From Amphiura filiformis (lineage: Eukaryota; Echinodermata; Ophiuroidea; Amphilepidida; Amphiuridae), in the NCBI RefSeq assembly GCF_039555335.1, contig NC_092642.1:16087208-16151207 (forward strand): a stretch of 64,000 bases of DNA. Reading direction: 5' to 3'. A program made the translations under genes and the position numbers. Below are positions 13,233-23,112 of this stretch, piece after piece; within the stretch, counting starts at the first letter, position 1, and each line of letters begins with the position of its first letter. The notes under the pieces are model-generated. The model worked only from the letters and a program-made list of their open reading frames with translations, was not told the origin of the DNA and searched no databases.

Positions 13233-13428
13233 TTCTCATGAACATATTGAAATTAGAAATTAGAATTAGAAACTCATTGTATTTCCGAAGATATCATCAA
13301 AAAACTGCCGAATTAGTCTCAAATATGGTATACCATATTTGAGACTAATTCGGCAGTTTTTTGATGATATCTTCAGGAAATATACCGATTTGGAACGCCA
13401 AATTTCAATATGCTTATGAGAAAAATAT
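13233..13428. repeat. Large hairpin with a perfect 88-bp palindrome
   Basis: 13287-13330 and 13331-13374 are exact reverse complements with no spacer, centred on GGTA|TACC. After a one-base irregularity the symmetry continues outward: ATTTCC on the left with GGAAAT on the right, and TTTCTCATGAACATATTG near 13233 with CAATATGCTTATGAGAAA near 13410. The total imperfect inverted repeat is about 195 bp. Confidence 0.9.
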
Positions 13429-13666
13429 GAGCTTTCATCTGAAACCAAAATCAGCATTTTGATGAGGTAAAGTGGGGGATGAGATTTTCAATCAGGTTAT
13501 CTATTGTTGAAAGTGGTCAGTGCCTGTCCATGATAAAAATGGCAACGAAATAACGTACATCCATTTATTATGCTACACCTGTTCAACCAAAAATGCCAGA
13601 GATACTATCTTCGTTTAAAATTATAGCACAAATCACTTTATATAAAACAAACATTTATCAAACCAG

Positions 13667-14219
13667 GGGTCCATTTCACTAAACTTTTAACCCTTCGTAA
13701 CTCAAGTAACCGTTCGTATACCCAATACTAGACATAACTTTACGAAAGGTCCCTGTAGTAAACCCTATTACATGTACTTACGAAGGGTACCGTTCGTAAG
13801 TAAGTTTAGTGAAATGGAACTTACGACTAATTGTCGTAAAATTAAAAACAGGGACAATATGACACAGCATCCAATGGGGGAATAACACAAGACATATAAC
13901 CAAAGTTAAAAACCCGACGTTTCGAAAAGACAAAACTTTTCTTTCTCAAGGGATAAAATAAGAGACCTGCTCTCAATATAGTGGAGACCAGCTCTACTTT
14001 GTTTATATGTCTTGTGTTATTCCATCATTGGATGTTGTGTCATATTTCCTGTTTTTAATTTTATCCATTGCTAGTGTGACACTGTTGTATCCTTTTGGAT
14101 CCATCCTTTGGTTCCCTGCTGGTCAGTTGGAACAGATTTTTCCTGTTTTTATAATTGTCGTAAGTTACGAACGATTTCTAGACTTACGAAGCTTCGTAAA
14201 GTTTAGTGAAATGGATCCC
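13667..14219. mobile_element. MITE with GGTCCATTTCACTAAAC ends
   Basis: The left end GGGTCCATTTCACTAAAC is matched by the inverted right end GTTTAGTGAAATGGATCCC at 14201-14219. A second inverted copy of the end (GTTTAGTGAAATGGAAC) lies at about 13805-13823. TTCGTAAG/CTTACGAA words recur throughout. Inside, 13855-13900 and 14005-14042 form a second inverted repeat (TGACACAGCATCCAATG / CATTGGATGTTGTGTCA), so one element appears nested in another. Confidence 0.75.
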
Positions 14220-14298
14220 AGTTGCTATAAAAAAATAGTGTGTGATAATAATGATGTATGCAAAGGAGAAATAACACATTTTCCATTCATATTTTCAG

Positions 14299-14385
14299 GA
14301 ATTCAAAAATGAATTGAAAAGCAAGTACACCATGTACACGGCAGAAGTAAGACAACATCGTACGCTTGAAGAGGTGGCCAGATGA
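14299..14385 (+). other. Candidate terminal coding exon
   Basis: An acceptor (ATATTTTCAG) precedes 28 codons (beginning EFKNELKSKYTMYTAEV) that end at TGA 14383-14385. A donor-like GAA|GTAAGA lies inside, so it could instead be a 48-bp internal exon. It lies 287 bp upstream of the TRIM start and might be the end of a preceding gene or a 5' untranslated exon of the TRIM gene. The product is not recognised. Confidence 0.25.
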
Positions 14386-14671
14386 ACCTGAAGAACACGC
14401 TGACTGCTTTCATAGCTTTTCATCGTGACATTTCTGAAAAAAATTTCGACTTCGACACAGTTTTACTTCGATTTTACATCTGTATATGGGAAACTTTAGT
14501 AGTTCTTACAAGTTTCATTTTGTATTACCATGTTATCGTATATGATTTCAGTTGGAACTGACCATGCTGACAGACACTTTTTAAATTCTATCAACCACGA
14601 AATTATATACCTAAAACTACAACATATTAGGATGGTTTAATTCTGACGTGTTTTATTTACAACGGCACATC

Positions 14672-16795
14672 ATGATTGAATTACAATTATACGAACCGCA
14701 CACAGACCACAGTGACACTTACCAAGATTTGACACAATGTGGTATTTGTTTATCGCTGATTAAAGAACCCAAGGCCCTTCCTTGCCTACATTCGTTTTGT
14801 CTTAAATGTCTGTCCAAAGATGCTGAAGACAGGAGAGGTACAGTTGTGTGTCCAATGTGTCGTCAGGATTTCCTCATTCCACCAGAGGGAATCAAAGGAT
14901 TTATTACCAACTTTGTCATCAATACACTTAAAGATCGTCAGGAGGTTTTATCGAGGTTACAGACCAAAGATGCACGGATTCCATGCTCTTGTTGCGGGGC
15001 AACAGACAACAAAGCTGGGGCCTACTGCACAGATTGTGGCGGGTTTATTTGTGAAAAATGTGTCGACTTCCACAATACGGATTTATCTGTAAACAATCAT
15101 AAAACCGTTCCATTTGTAGATCTTCAGTCAGGAAAGGTTGATATAAAGAGCGTTATGAGACAAGAATACTGCAAAAAGCATAAGGGTCAGATTCTAGAGT
15201 TTTACTGCAAAACATGTGATGTATTTCTATGTGTCGGATGCACTGCTGACGATCATTCGGGACATACTCTGGTCAACCTAGAAAGAGCCACCGATGAGCA
15301 AAGATCAGAAATCAAAAAATTAACGATAGATTGTGGGCAAGTTAGCCAACAAGTTGCAAAGACTTTGAAGAGTGTTGAACAAGTTCGAAATAATCTACAG
15401 AAAAGTGAACAGAAAGCCAAAGCAGATCTACATCAAGCGGCGGAAGAATTACGAACGAAAGTGTTAGCTGAGATACAGCAGAGAGAAATAGAGATGGAGG
15501 CACAAATTACTCAAGCTGCAGCAGAGAACATCAAGCAGATTGACACACAGAAGGACAGACTTCAGTTACAGCAAATACGTTTACAGACTCCTTTACAGAT
15601 GGTATCAGAGATGACACAAAGTGGGTCAGATAATGACTTTGCTCTCATCTTCTCTTCTTTGAAAAGCAACATGAGTCACTTAAGAGATTTGAAAACACAA
15701 GATGCTGATGAAAGTTTTGGAGAGATTGATTTCATAAGAAGTGAAAGCTTGTTATCTTCCGTTCCGAATCTGGGATCATTGTCAGTTGGAAGCAAACGGA
15801 AGGGAACGACAATTACTCATGTCAGCGAGATACCAGCAACGTCAGCATCTGGAAGTCGTACCGACACTACCTCTTCAGTTTCATCATCAACTCGGATCGT
15901 GAGTCCAGGCTCATTCGCAACAGCGTCTGGGATTAGTGGTCCCATACAACGTACTCTTGGTAGTGCGAGTAGAACAAGGAATATTGAAACATGGAAGCTG
16001 ATCAAACAGGTTAATAGTTCTGGGAAATTATCATGCAGTCGTCATGCTGCATTTATGTCAGGGGGAGATTTCCTTATAACTGATTTTTCCCAACCATCTA
16101 TCTTGCAAGTGTTCAATCAATCTGGTCATTTCAAACGCAAGCTAGATATCGGACATGGATTGAAGACTGGACAGATATCTTACCCTTGGAATGTAGTAGT
16201 CAGTCCAGATGGACGAATATTCACTACCCAAGAGACATCTTTTGTGAATGTTTATGACCCAAATGGTAACTTTAAGTATCACTTCCCTACCAGGTCTCCC
16301 AGCAATGTATTATCCAAAACACGGGATGCACAACTCATGGGTCTGGCAATAGATAACCAGGGATGCGTATTAGTAGGAGAATGGACACAAAAGTATATCA
16401 GCAAGCATTCCGTGGATGGATCGCATATCAGTAGCATTAAGGTCCCGATATCTCCGCTGTATATTGCAGTCACGTCAGACGATCGTGTCATTGTCTCAAG
16501 TGGAGGAGGCGGTACACATATTCTTGACACCAATGGCAGCATCCTCCATACACTCAACTCTCCTCCATGTGTGTCTGACTGGTGTCCTTATGGTATTTGT
16601 TTTACACCAGATGATGAAATCTACTTGGCAAATTATAGTGTCAGTGATGGAAACATTTACCGATATTCGTGGTCAGGTCAATATCTTGGACGCATCATAA
16701 AGGAAGTGGATTGTCCTGCTGGTATTACTCGTACTAATGACAACACATTGGTTGTTGTTGAGGATGACAGTGTGAAGATGTTCTCTAGACAATGA
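14672..16795 (+). CDS. TRIM family E3 ubiquitin ligase with NHL-like C-terminus, intronless
   Basis: A 707-residue protein from ATG 14672; the frame is open further upstream but only from a GTG, so the first ATG is preferred. RING finger at about 23-63 with C23, C26, C38, H40, C43, C46, C60, C63. B-box 1 at about 105-143 (C105, C108, C119, C122, C127, C130, H134, H143). B-box 2 at about 167-198 (C167, H170, C179, C182, C187, C190, H195, H198). A Gln/Glu-rich coiled coil follows at about 205-310, then a Ser/Thr-rich linker. Residues from about 440 to the end have NHL-type repeats (PWNVVVSPDGRIF, LMGLAIDNQGCVLV, PYGICFTPDDEIYLANY, PAGITRTNDNTLVVVEDD). By family knowledge this is a cytosolic ubiquitin ligase with a beta-propeller for substrate or RNA binding, of the TRIM2/3/45/56-like group that is greatly expanded in marine invertebrates. 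The single exon suggests a retrocopy-derived family. The frame is intact with all zinc ligands present. The exact orthologue is not assignable. Confidence 0.93.
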   Translation: MIELQLYEPHTDHSDTYQDLTQCGICLSLIKEPKALPCLHSFCLKCLSKDAEDRRGTVVCPMCRQDFLIPPEGIKGFITNFVINTLKDRQEVLSRLQTKDARIPCSCCGATDNKAGAYCTDCGGFICEKCVDFHNTDLSVNNHKTVPFVDLQSGKVDIKSVMRQEYCKKHKGQILEFYCKTCDVFLCVGCTADDHSGHTLVNLERATDEQRSEIKKLTIDCGQVSQQVAKTLKSVEQVRNNLQKSEQKAKADLHQAAEELRTKVLAEIQQREIEMEAQITQAAAENIKQIDTQKDRLQLQQIRLQTPLQMVSEMTQSGSDNDFALIFSSLKSNMSHLRDLKTQDADESFGEIDFIRSESLLSSVPNLGSLSVGSKRKGTTITHVSEIPATSASGSRTDTTSSVSSSTRIVSPGSFATASGISGPIQRTLGSASRTRNIETWKLIKQVNSSGKLSCSRHAAFMSGGDFLITDFSQPSILQVFNQSGHFKRKLDIGHGLKTGQISYPWNVVVSPDGRIFTTQETSFVNVYDPNGNFKYHFPTRSPSNVLSKTRDAQLMGLAIDNQGCVLVGEWTQKYISKHSVDGSHISSIKVPISPLYIAVTSDDRVIVSSGGGGTHILDTNGSILHTLNSPPCVSDWCPYGICFTPDDEIYLANYSVSDGNIYRYSWSGQYLGRIIKEVDCPAGITRTNDNTLVVVEDDSVKMFSRQ

Positions 16796-16814
16796 TCCTG
16801 TTCATAATAATGTT

Positions 16815-17140
16815 ATGAACAGGTTATAAACACGTTTTAGTTTTGGTAAAACATTTTAATAACATTTAAACGTCGGGTTATAATTATATAAAGGTCATGA
16901 AAACACTTTAAAAACGTTTCATATGAAAAAAAAACCCACAAAAACATTTCAAAAATGTCAAAATGTTACTGCAAAATACGTTTTGACAAACATTTTTGCT
17001 GAATATTTTGTCAACAGTTAATAACATTATGTTAAAATATTTTGCATAAAGTTTGTATAAATGTTTTCTAAATGTGTTTTATACCATTTATATAACCCAA
17101 CATTTAAACATTTTCTGTAAAACGTTTTGTGTTTGCTGGG
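16815..17140. mobile_element. GTTTGCTGGG/AACGTTTT MITE family, copy 1
   Basis: Begins about 20 bp after the TRIM stop codon. It carries the family words AACATTTAAACGTCGGGTTAT, AAGGTCATGAAAAC, repeated AAAACGTTTT and ends with AACGTTTTGTGTTTGCTGGG. Related copies lie at 20012-20678 and 39325-39602. It may supply the 3' untranslated sequence of the TRIM gene. Confidence 0.75.
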
Positions 17141-17195
17141 AGTACGGTGTTTATGGAGTCACGGTGCATATAATAATTTGTTTATATACATAATA

Positions 17196-17642
17196 GTAGA
17201 AGACCAGCCTGTAGAGTTCGTGATTAACTCATAGAACAAAGATTTGAAAGTTAATTTGGGATATTTGATTGATTCTGAATCAATTTAGCTTGGGCTCACC
17301 TCCTGAAACTTCCGGGCATTCCGGGGAGGGGTCAATCAAGGTTACATGGGGGCCACATTTTCAGAATGCTCCAATTATGTCAAGTAATATATCAAATTAC
17401 TCGTGTGGTCACGAGGACTCCAAAAATGTATAGTTTGTTATGTGTCAGACCTTTCAAGAGGGCGATATGACGAAAAATTTGACCCCCATGTAACCTTGAT
17501 TTACCCCTCCCCGGAATGCCCGGAAGTTTCAGGAGGTGAGCCCAAGCTAAATTGATTCAGAATTAATCAAAGATCCCAAAATAAGTTTCAAATCTTTGTT
17601 CTATGAGTTAGTCACGAACTCTACAGGCTGGTCTTCTACTAT
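17196..17642. mobile_element. MITE with about 150-bp terminal inverted repeats
   Basis: The left end AGTAGAAGACCAGCCTGTAG is the reverse complement of the right end CTACAGGCTGGTCTTCTACT. The inverted match continues over about 150 bp, including GAACAAAGATTTGAAA / TTTCAAATCTTTGTTC and TTCCGGGCATTCCGGGGAGG. TA dinucleotides flank both ends, which fits a TA target site. A decayed relative of its right arm is at about 34800-35105. Confidence 0.88.
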
Positions 17643-17737
17643 AAGGACGTATCATGAATGCGAAGTATTATGTTAATGCTGCACTTACCATGCTCACTGG
17701 TAGTGGCAATATGCATGACATTTTGTTTGAATTATAG

Positions 17738-18160
17738 TAAAAGATGTCTCCGGCAATTACAACAGTATGCCTTATATGTTAGAAAAATTATTATTAAGCA
17801 CAGTTCGTATGGTTTTATTTAAAACAAACTCATATGGACCATATAAACACGAATAAAAATAGCCGGCTCTCAACACGCGATATTCAAAATCCCCGCGCTG
17901 AAATTGTCTAGTGCAATCGGACGTCATGGTTATTTGTGCTCAATTGTTGTCAGCCTTCATATATTACTGGGACGTCATTGCACTGGACAATTCGGCGCCC
18001 GGGAATTTTGAATATCGCGTGTTGAGAGACGGCTGTATTCATTCATTTTTATGGTCAATAATATGAGTTCGTTTCAAATAAACCACGTGATTCGTGCTTG
18101 ATAATAAATTTTCTAACATATAAGGCATAATGTTGTGATTGCTGGAGATATCTTTTAACA
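17738..18160. mobile_element. MITE with about 170-bp inverted repeats
   Basis: Left arm TAAAAGATGTCTCCGGCAAT pairs with right arm ATTGCTGGAGATATCTTTTA. Further inward, CTCAACACGCGATATTCAAAA pairs with TTTTGAATATCGCGTGTTGAG, and the centre lies near 17945. It starts about 100 bp after the preceding MITE. No coding capacity. Confidence 0.85.
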
Positions 18161-18752
18161 TTACATTTCTTAAGGTTACGTAATGTTTTGACAAAATCTG
18201 TCCTCACATTTGATGTAGGTAGCCACATTCAAAATGATTTTTCGTTTTGAAAAATAAAGATCGTTTGGAGGAAAATTCACAGTGCATCTTAAAGGTAAAT
18301 GTCTAAGGCTTGTTATTTTAGTAATCGTTTATTCGGAGACAAAGGAAAACCTTTGTTGGCAGTGTTTGTCTGACTGTTACTCTACATTTAAGCACCATGT
18401 CGGTTTTTTTTAATTCACTCGGGAATTCACTTCATTTTGGAAAGCTTAGGCTATAGATTTCGTTTAAATTTTGGATACGCGTTGCTAACGCACCGGGGGT
18501 TTCGAAAAGTTTTGTATGGAGATGGATCTGCCCCGCATAGTTCCGGGTGTTAACCTTTTCTGTACCTACTTTTGCTGTTTTTAGAACCCATCAGTACACC
18601 AATTTTTCAAAAAAGCACCCAAATTTGCCATAATTTGGAACATTTAAGGGTACCTTTGCACAAACGCGCCGAACAAACCATTGATCCCGGGATTGATCCC
18701 CACTGAAAAATCACCCATCGTTTTCCATATTTTCGCTGAAAATGCACCCCAA

Positions 18753-19689
18753 TTCTCGCTATTCGCAATAAGGGCGCCGCCAGCGGTTTGCGATGATCGT
18801 GATGTATCATGGGATGTAATCGTGATGTATCATGGGAAAAGGTCGACATCCAAGTCCGCGCAATACGAATATTACCATGCTCTTACATAGGAACACGTGA
18901 CAATATTTTTTTAGTTTGTCAAAATAAAGGTGTTACACGCGAATCGATACTCAATAATGGTTTTTAAATAAGCGAAGTTGAATTAAAACCAAATTGTCAA
19001 TGGGGAGAAATTTTTTGGCCAGGCGTATAAATGGGTTTTTTTACCCTTGTGTATAATATGGGTTAGGCCGTTCACCCACTTGGAGTTATGCACATCAGTG
19101 ATTTCAGATATGCGTTCACCCATGTTAAAACAGGTGCATGGTTATAATGCAAGCATAATGGTTTTGTTAAAGGTTTTTGTTGTTGCTATGATACAACCAA
19201 TCACTTGGCATAATGTAGCTGGTCAAATGCAAATGGGTTTTTGACTCACATCATGTTTTACCATCGAGAGATCAACGTCTACTAATTAAATATGCGCAGA
19301 TTATGGTATTGTCTGGTGTAGAGGCAGTTTTCTTTGGTGTGAGATACTTAAGAAATCCCATAGAGGATATTCGTTATAAATAAACCAAATGATCTCTCGG
19401 TTGGTATAGAACATTACCACCACAAAATGTTGTTGTCTCCCATGTTTGTTTTTTTGAGTTCAATGACAATACTTAATAATGTGATTTGAAATGTGCACAA
19501 TTAATTTTTTCTCTATCGATTTGCGTGTAATACCGTTATATTGACAAACTAAAAAATATTGTCACATGTTCCTATGTAATAGCATGGTAATATTCGTATT
19601 GCGCGGACTTGGATGTCGACCTTTTCCCATGATACATCACGATTACATCGCAAACCGCTGGCGGCGCCCTTATTGCGAATAGCGAGAAT
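18753..19689. mobile_element. Non-autonomous TIR element, about 0.94 kb
   Basis: Terminal inverted repeats of about 170-190 bp: AATTCTCGCTATTCGCAATA at the left and TATTGCGAATAGCGAGAATT at the right. Inside the arms, CAATACGAATATTACCATG and CATGGTAATATTCGTATTG pair. The left arm has an extra direct repeat of ATCGTGATGTATCATGGGA that is missing on the right. The internal 0.5 kb has no transposase-like frame. Confidence 0.88.
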
Positions 19690-20011
19690 TAACTGATCGA
19701 GATGATCAATTTCATGTTTGTTCCGACTTCATCATGTTCATCATGTTAATGATGTGTTTTTATTTTAATTTGAAAATTGTATACATTTCTGTATTTTAAT
19801 TTTGTATCTAACTTTGTATATTTTATATAAATTGCATGTTGAAAATAATTAACGATAGGAATTTTTGTTTTTACTATCCACTACCGTATGATAGACGATA
19901 TCGATAGGCAGGTCCAAATATATTTTGAGTAGCCGGTATCCACTAGGTCATACATTTTTGGAAAATTTGGGGCCCCTCTTACGAAGAAAATGATAGCCCC
20001 TGAAGAAATAT

Positions 20012-20678
20012 CCCAGCAAACACAAAAACGTTTTAAAAACGTTTTGAATAAGTTATATTTTGGCTTTTGGTTTAGATAAAAATGTTTTAATAACATTAAA
20101 ATGTCGGGTTATATAAAGGTCATGATAACGTTTTAAAATGTTTTGTATGAAAACACACTACAACGATATTTTGAAATGTTTTCAAAAAATGTTATTGTAA
20201 ACTATTTTTGCAAACATTTTTGCCAAATATTGTGTCAATACTTAAATAACATTATGTTGAAATATTTGAACCCAGCAAACACAGAAATGTTCTTAAAATG
20301 TTTTTTCAAAACCTTTTAATAACATTTAAATGTCGGGTTATATAAAGGTCATGAAAACGTTTTTAAACATTTTTCGCAAAATATTTTTTCAACCCCAAAA
20401 TAACATTCTGTTTCAGAAAGTTTTGTATCAAGTTTTCAAGAATGTTTTTGGAATGTTATTAAAACGTTTTTATACCATTTATATAACCCGACATTTAAAC
20501 GTTTTCTGTAAAACATTTTTGTTTGCTGAGCAGTAGATTATCAAAAAATGTTTTTTAAAGTTATGAAAACGTTTTATACTCTTAATATACCCTTTATATA
20601 ACCCGACATTTAAACGTTTTCTCACAACCTTTTATAACCTTTTGCGAATGATGTCGAAAACGTTTTATGTTTGCTGGG
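20012..20678. mobile_element. GTTTGCTGGG/AACGTTTT MITE family, copies 2-3
   Basis: Begins with CCCAGCAAACACAAAAACG and ends with AAACGTTTTATGTTTGCTGGG, an inverted pair. An internal CCCAGCAAACACAGAAATG at 20273 and TGTTTGCTGAG near 20520 show two or more copies nested or fused. ATGTCGGGTTATATAAAGG recurs in both. Confidence 0.8.
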
Positions 20679-20940
20679 ATGCTATCTACTGCTGATTACA
20701 ATCTGTCCCCAAGAGTGTTCTGTTATAAAAGGGCTTAAAAACACACTATCGCAAATTGTCATAAACTTTAAAAATGAAACACTCGCTCGTTATCCTGGAA
20801 GCACACAGTCATTAATTAATTGCATGAATCCAAACTTGCACCATAAAACCAACCAAAACCATACATGGTCCTGTGTAAAGTATTCTTACACTTGGAAAAA
20901 TAATCACAATTTCAAAACTGAACTAGAGCGGTTCTCGGGT
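20679..20940 (+). other. Relic of a duplicated gene A/B promoter region
   Basis: Starts with one minisatellite core (GATGCTATCTACTGCTGAT). It then carries words shared with the region upstream of gene B: CACAGTCATTAATTAATTGCAT here and CACAGTCATTAATTAGTTGCAT at about 47380, then CACCATAAAACC and ACAAAACCATACATG-type words. The order matches that upstream of gene B. No signal-peptide exon follows, so it appears to be the truncated 5' end of a third family member. Confidence 0.5.
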
Positions 20941-21280
20941 TGCGCGGTTTTCGGCATACGCGGTTGGTGTGTAAGGTTGTTGGGTGATGGTATGGTAGTG
21001 GTTGTGTTTAGATGTGAGTTTCTTTTCAGAACCCTGTATGGGCGAAGCCTGGATGGTGGATGGGGAGTGTGGGGTGATTAAAGAAGGAAATAATATGGAA
21101 ATGTAATAGGCCGCACAGCTGTGTAATGTTTATGTTTTACAAGATGCCCAGAGCACGGGTTGGGATATGGGATATCCCCTTGTGGTGTCGAGTTCACAAC
21201 AGGTGTTGGTATTGCTTTACCAAAACAACCCGAGCCGTGTGTTGGAAGTTTTTGTATGTATAGACAGTTTCCTAGCAATG

Positions 21281-21730
21281 TTGACTGTACCCACCAAGTT
21301 TCATGCCCATACGACAGATTTTAGTCATTTGACCTCAGATGACCCCTAAGTGACCTTGGATTACCCCCAAAATGACCTTCCAAACATTTGACTCTTAATG
21401 TTGACTGTACTCACCAAATTTCATGCTGTTATGTCAGTTTTTAGTAATTTGACATCAGATGACCCTGGGTGACCTCGGATGACACCGAAATGACCTTCCA
21501 ATAATTTGACTCTAAATGTTGACTATACCCACCAAGTTTCGTGCCCATATATAGTTTTAGTAATTTGACCTCAGATGCCCCTGGGTGACCTCGGATGACC
21601 CCGAAATGACCTTCCAAAAATGTTACTCTTAAGTGTTGACTATACCCACCAAGTTTCGTGCCCATATGACAGTTTTTAGTCATTTGACCTCAGATGAACC
21701 CTGGGTGACCTTGGATGACCCTGAAATCTA
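21281..21730. repeat. Tandem repeat, about 113-bp period, four units
   Basis: The segment TTGACTGTACCCACCAAGTTTC-like plus CATTTGACCTCAGATGACC and TGACCTTCCAAA recurs at about 21281, 21395, 21510 and 21630. Units are about 85-90% alike by eye. Open frames read across it are by-products of the repetition. Confidence 0.85.
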
Positions 21731-22754
21731 TTCAGCTCTGTAAGAACATCAACTACAAATACAACTGACCAAGTTTAGGCGATACACCATGTTGTTAAAA
21801 CCCCTGTAGACCCTATAAGGAACAAACCAAAAGATCGATGACGTCCTATAAACGTAACTAGTTTCATTTCTCAGCCGACCCCTCCCTCCCTGCCAGAAAC
21901 GTAATAATGAAATGTTGAAAATTTTGACATAATAATAATAATGACACATTCTTCAGACCGATGGTTTTGTACAAACGTAATCGAGTATTTTTACCCCCTC
22001 ACCCCTAAACGAAACTCGTTTATAGGACGTCATTGATCTTTGTGGCGTTAAAATACCCAAACAATTAAGTTTCTGACGATACAGTTCTTTCAGGGACACC
22101 CTGTATATAGCATGTTTGTACTACAGTATCGATTTTATTGAAGGTCACTGGTAAACAAACACTTGATAGTCTGTGCCTCGGGCAGACTGTATGTAGCTAT
22201 CACGATGTTTATTTGGATCGCCCGACACAAATTGGCTGTGTAGGAGACTAGGTCTGTGCAAACAAATTAACGACTGTATAGCGAACGCTAGTGTTTCCAA
22301 AAGCAGCACAAAAGCAAACAAAAAATACACCCATTGCCCGCTATTTACCGCACGAAATGAACGACTCTAATCATGTACCGCACGAAATGAACGACTCTAA
22401 TCAGCTGCGGCAATTCCCCAATGGTGGATAGGCCTATACTATACACGTATTCTTATTCGTGCATTTGACGGACTTGGGTGTTTTTGTTTTTGTTAAATAT
22501 CTCCTCTCCTGAACACATATTATTATAGAAAATCTATCTACTTCTTCATTCGATTACATACTATATACCCTGCAACTTTCAATCTACACAGTGGCTAGAT
22601 AAACCCTTAAACGTGCGAACAAATATTGCAAAACAAAATTAAAGTATGGCTCTCCGCCTATGGCTCCGCCCATACAATAATATTGGTGTAAATTTGTTTG
22701 TTCTCTAATCCTGCACATTATGACACCACATTGATTCCAATGTGACCTCAAGAA
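21731..22754. other. Intergenic stretch upstream of gene A
   Basis: No gene recognised. A 30-bp direct duplication (ACCGCACGAAATGAACGACT twice, about 22348-22402) is the only clear structure. 22075-22110 (ACAGTTCTTTCAGGGACACCCTGTATAT) resembles the end of a mariner-type element. Confidence 0.4.
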
Positions 22755-23067
22755 TGCTATCTACTGCTGATAGCAAAATGTCGTATTAAAACATGTTATC
22801 TACTGCTGATGGCAAAATGTCGTATTAAAACATGCTATCTACTGCTGATGGCAAGATGTCGTATTAAAACATGCTATCTACTGCTGATGGCAAAATGTCG
22901 TATTGAAACATGCTATCTACTGCTGATAGCAAAATGTCGTATTAAAACATGCTATCTACTGCTGATAGCAAAATGTCGTATTAAAACATGCTATCTACTG
23001 CTGATGGCAAGATGTCGTATTAAAACATGCTATCTACTGCTGATAGCAAGATGTCGTATTAAAACAT
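22755..23067. repeat. 39-bp palindromic minisatellite upstream of gene A, 8 units
   Basis: Eight tandem 39-bp units with core CTATCTACTGCTGATAGCAA followed by ATGTCGTATTAAAACATG. The core is an imperfect palindrome (CTATC...GATAG). The array is 2.2 kb upstream of the gene A signal-peptide exon. The corresponding position upstream of gene B (47175-47275) holds the same repeat, so array and promoter were copied together. Confidence 0.92.
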
Positions 23068-23112
23068 CTACACTGTCCACAAGAGTGATCTACTATCAAA
23101 AGCGCAATATGA

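Noticed and set aside
14648-14671. Start of the TRIM protein at 14648
   Set aside because: The codon there is GTG; the first ATG is at 14672, just before the conserved region.
20671-21081. 136-codon frame
   Set aside because: It overlaps the promoter relic and MITE end; no protein-like conservation with the duplicated segments.
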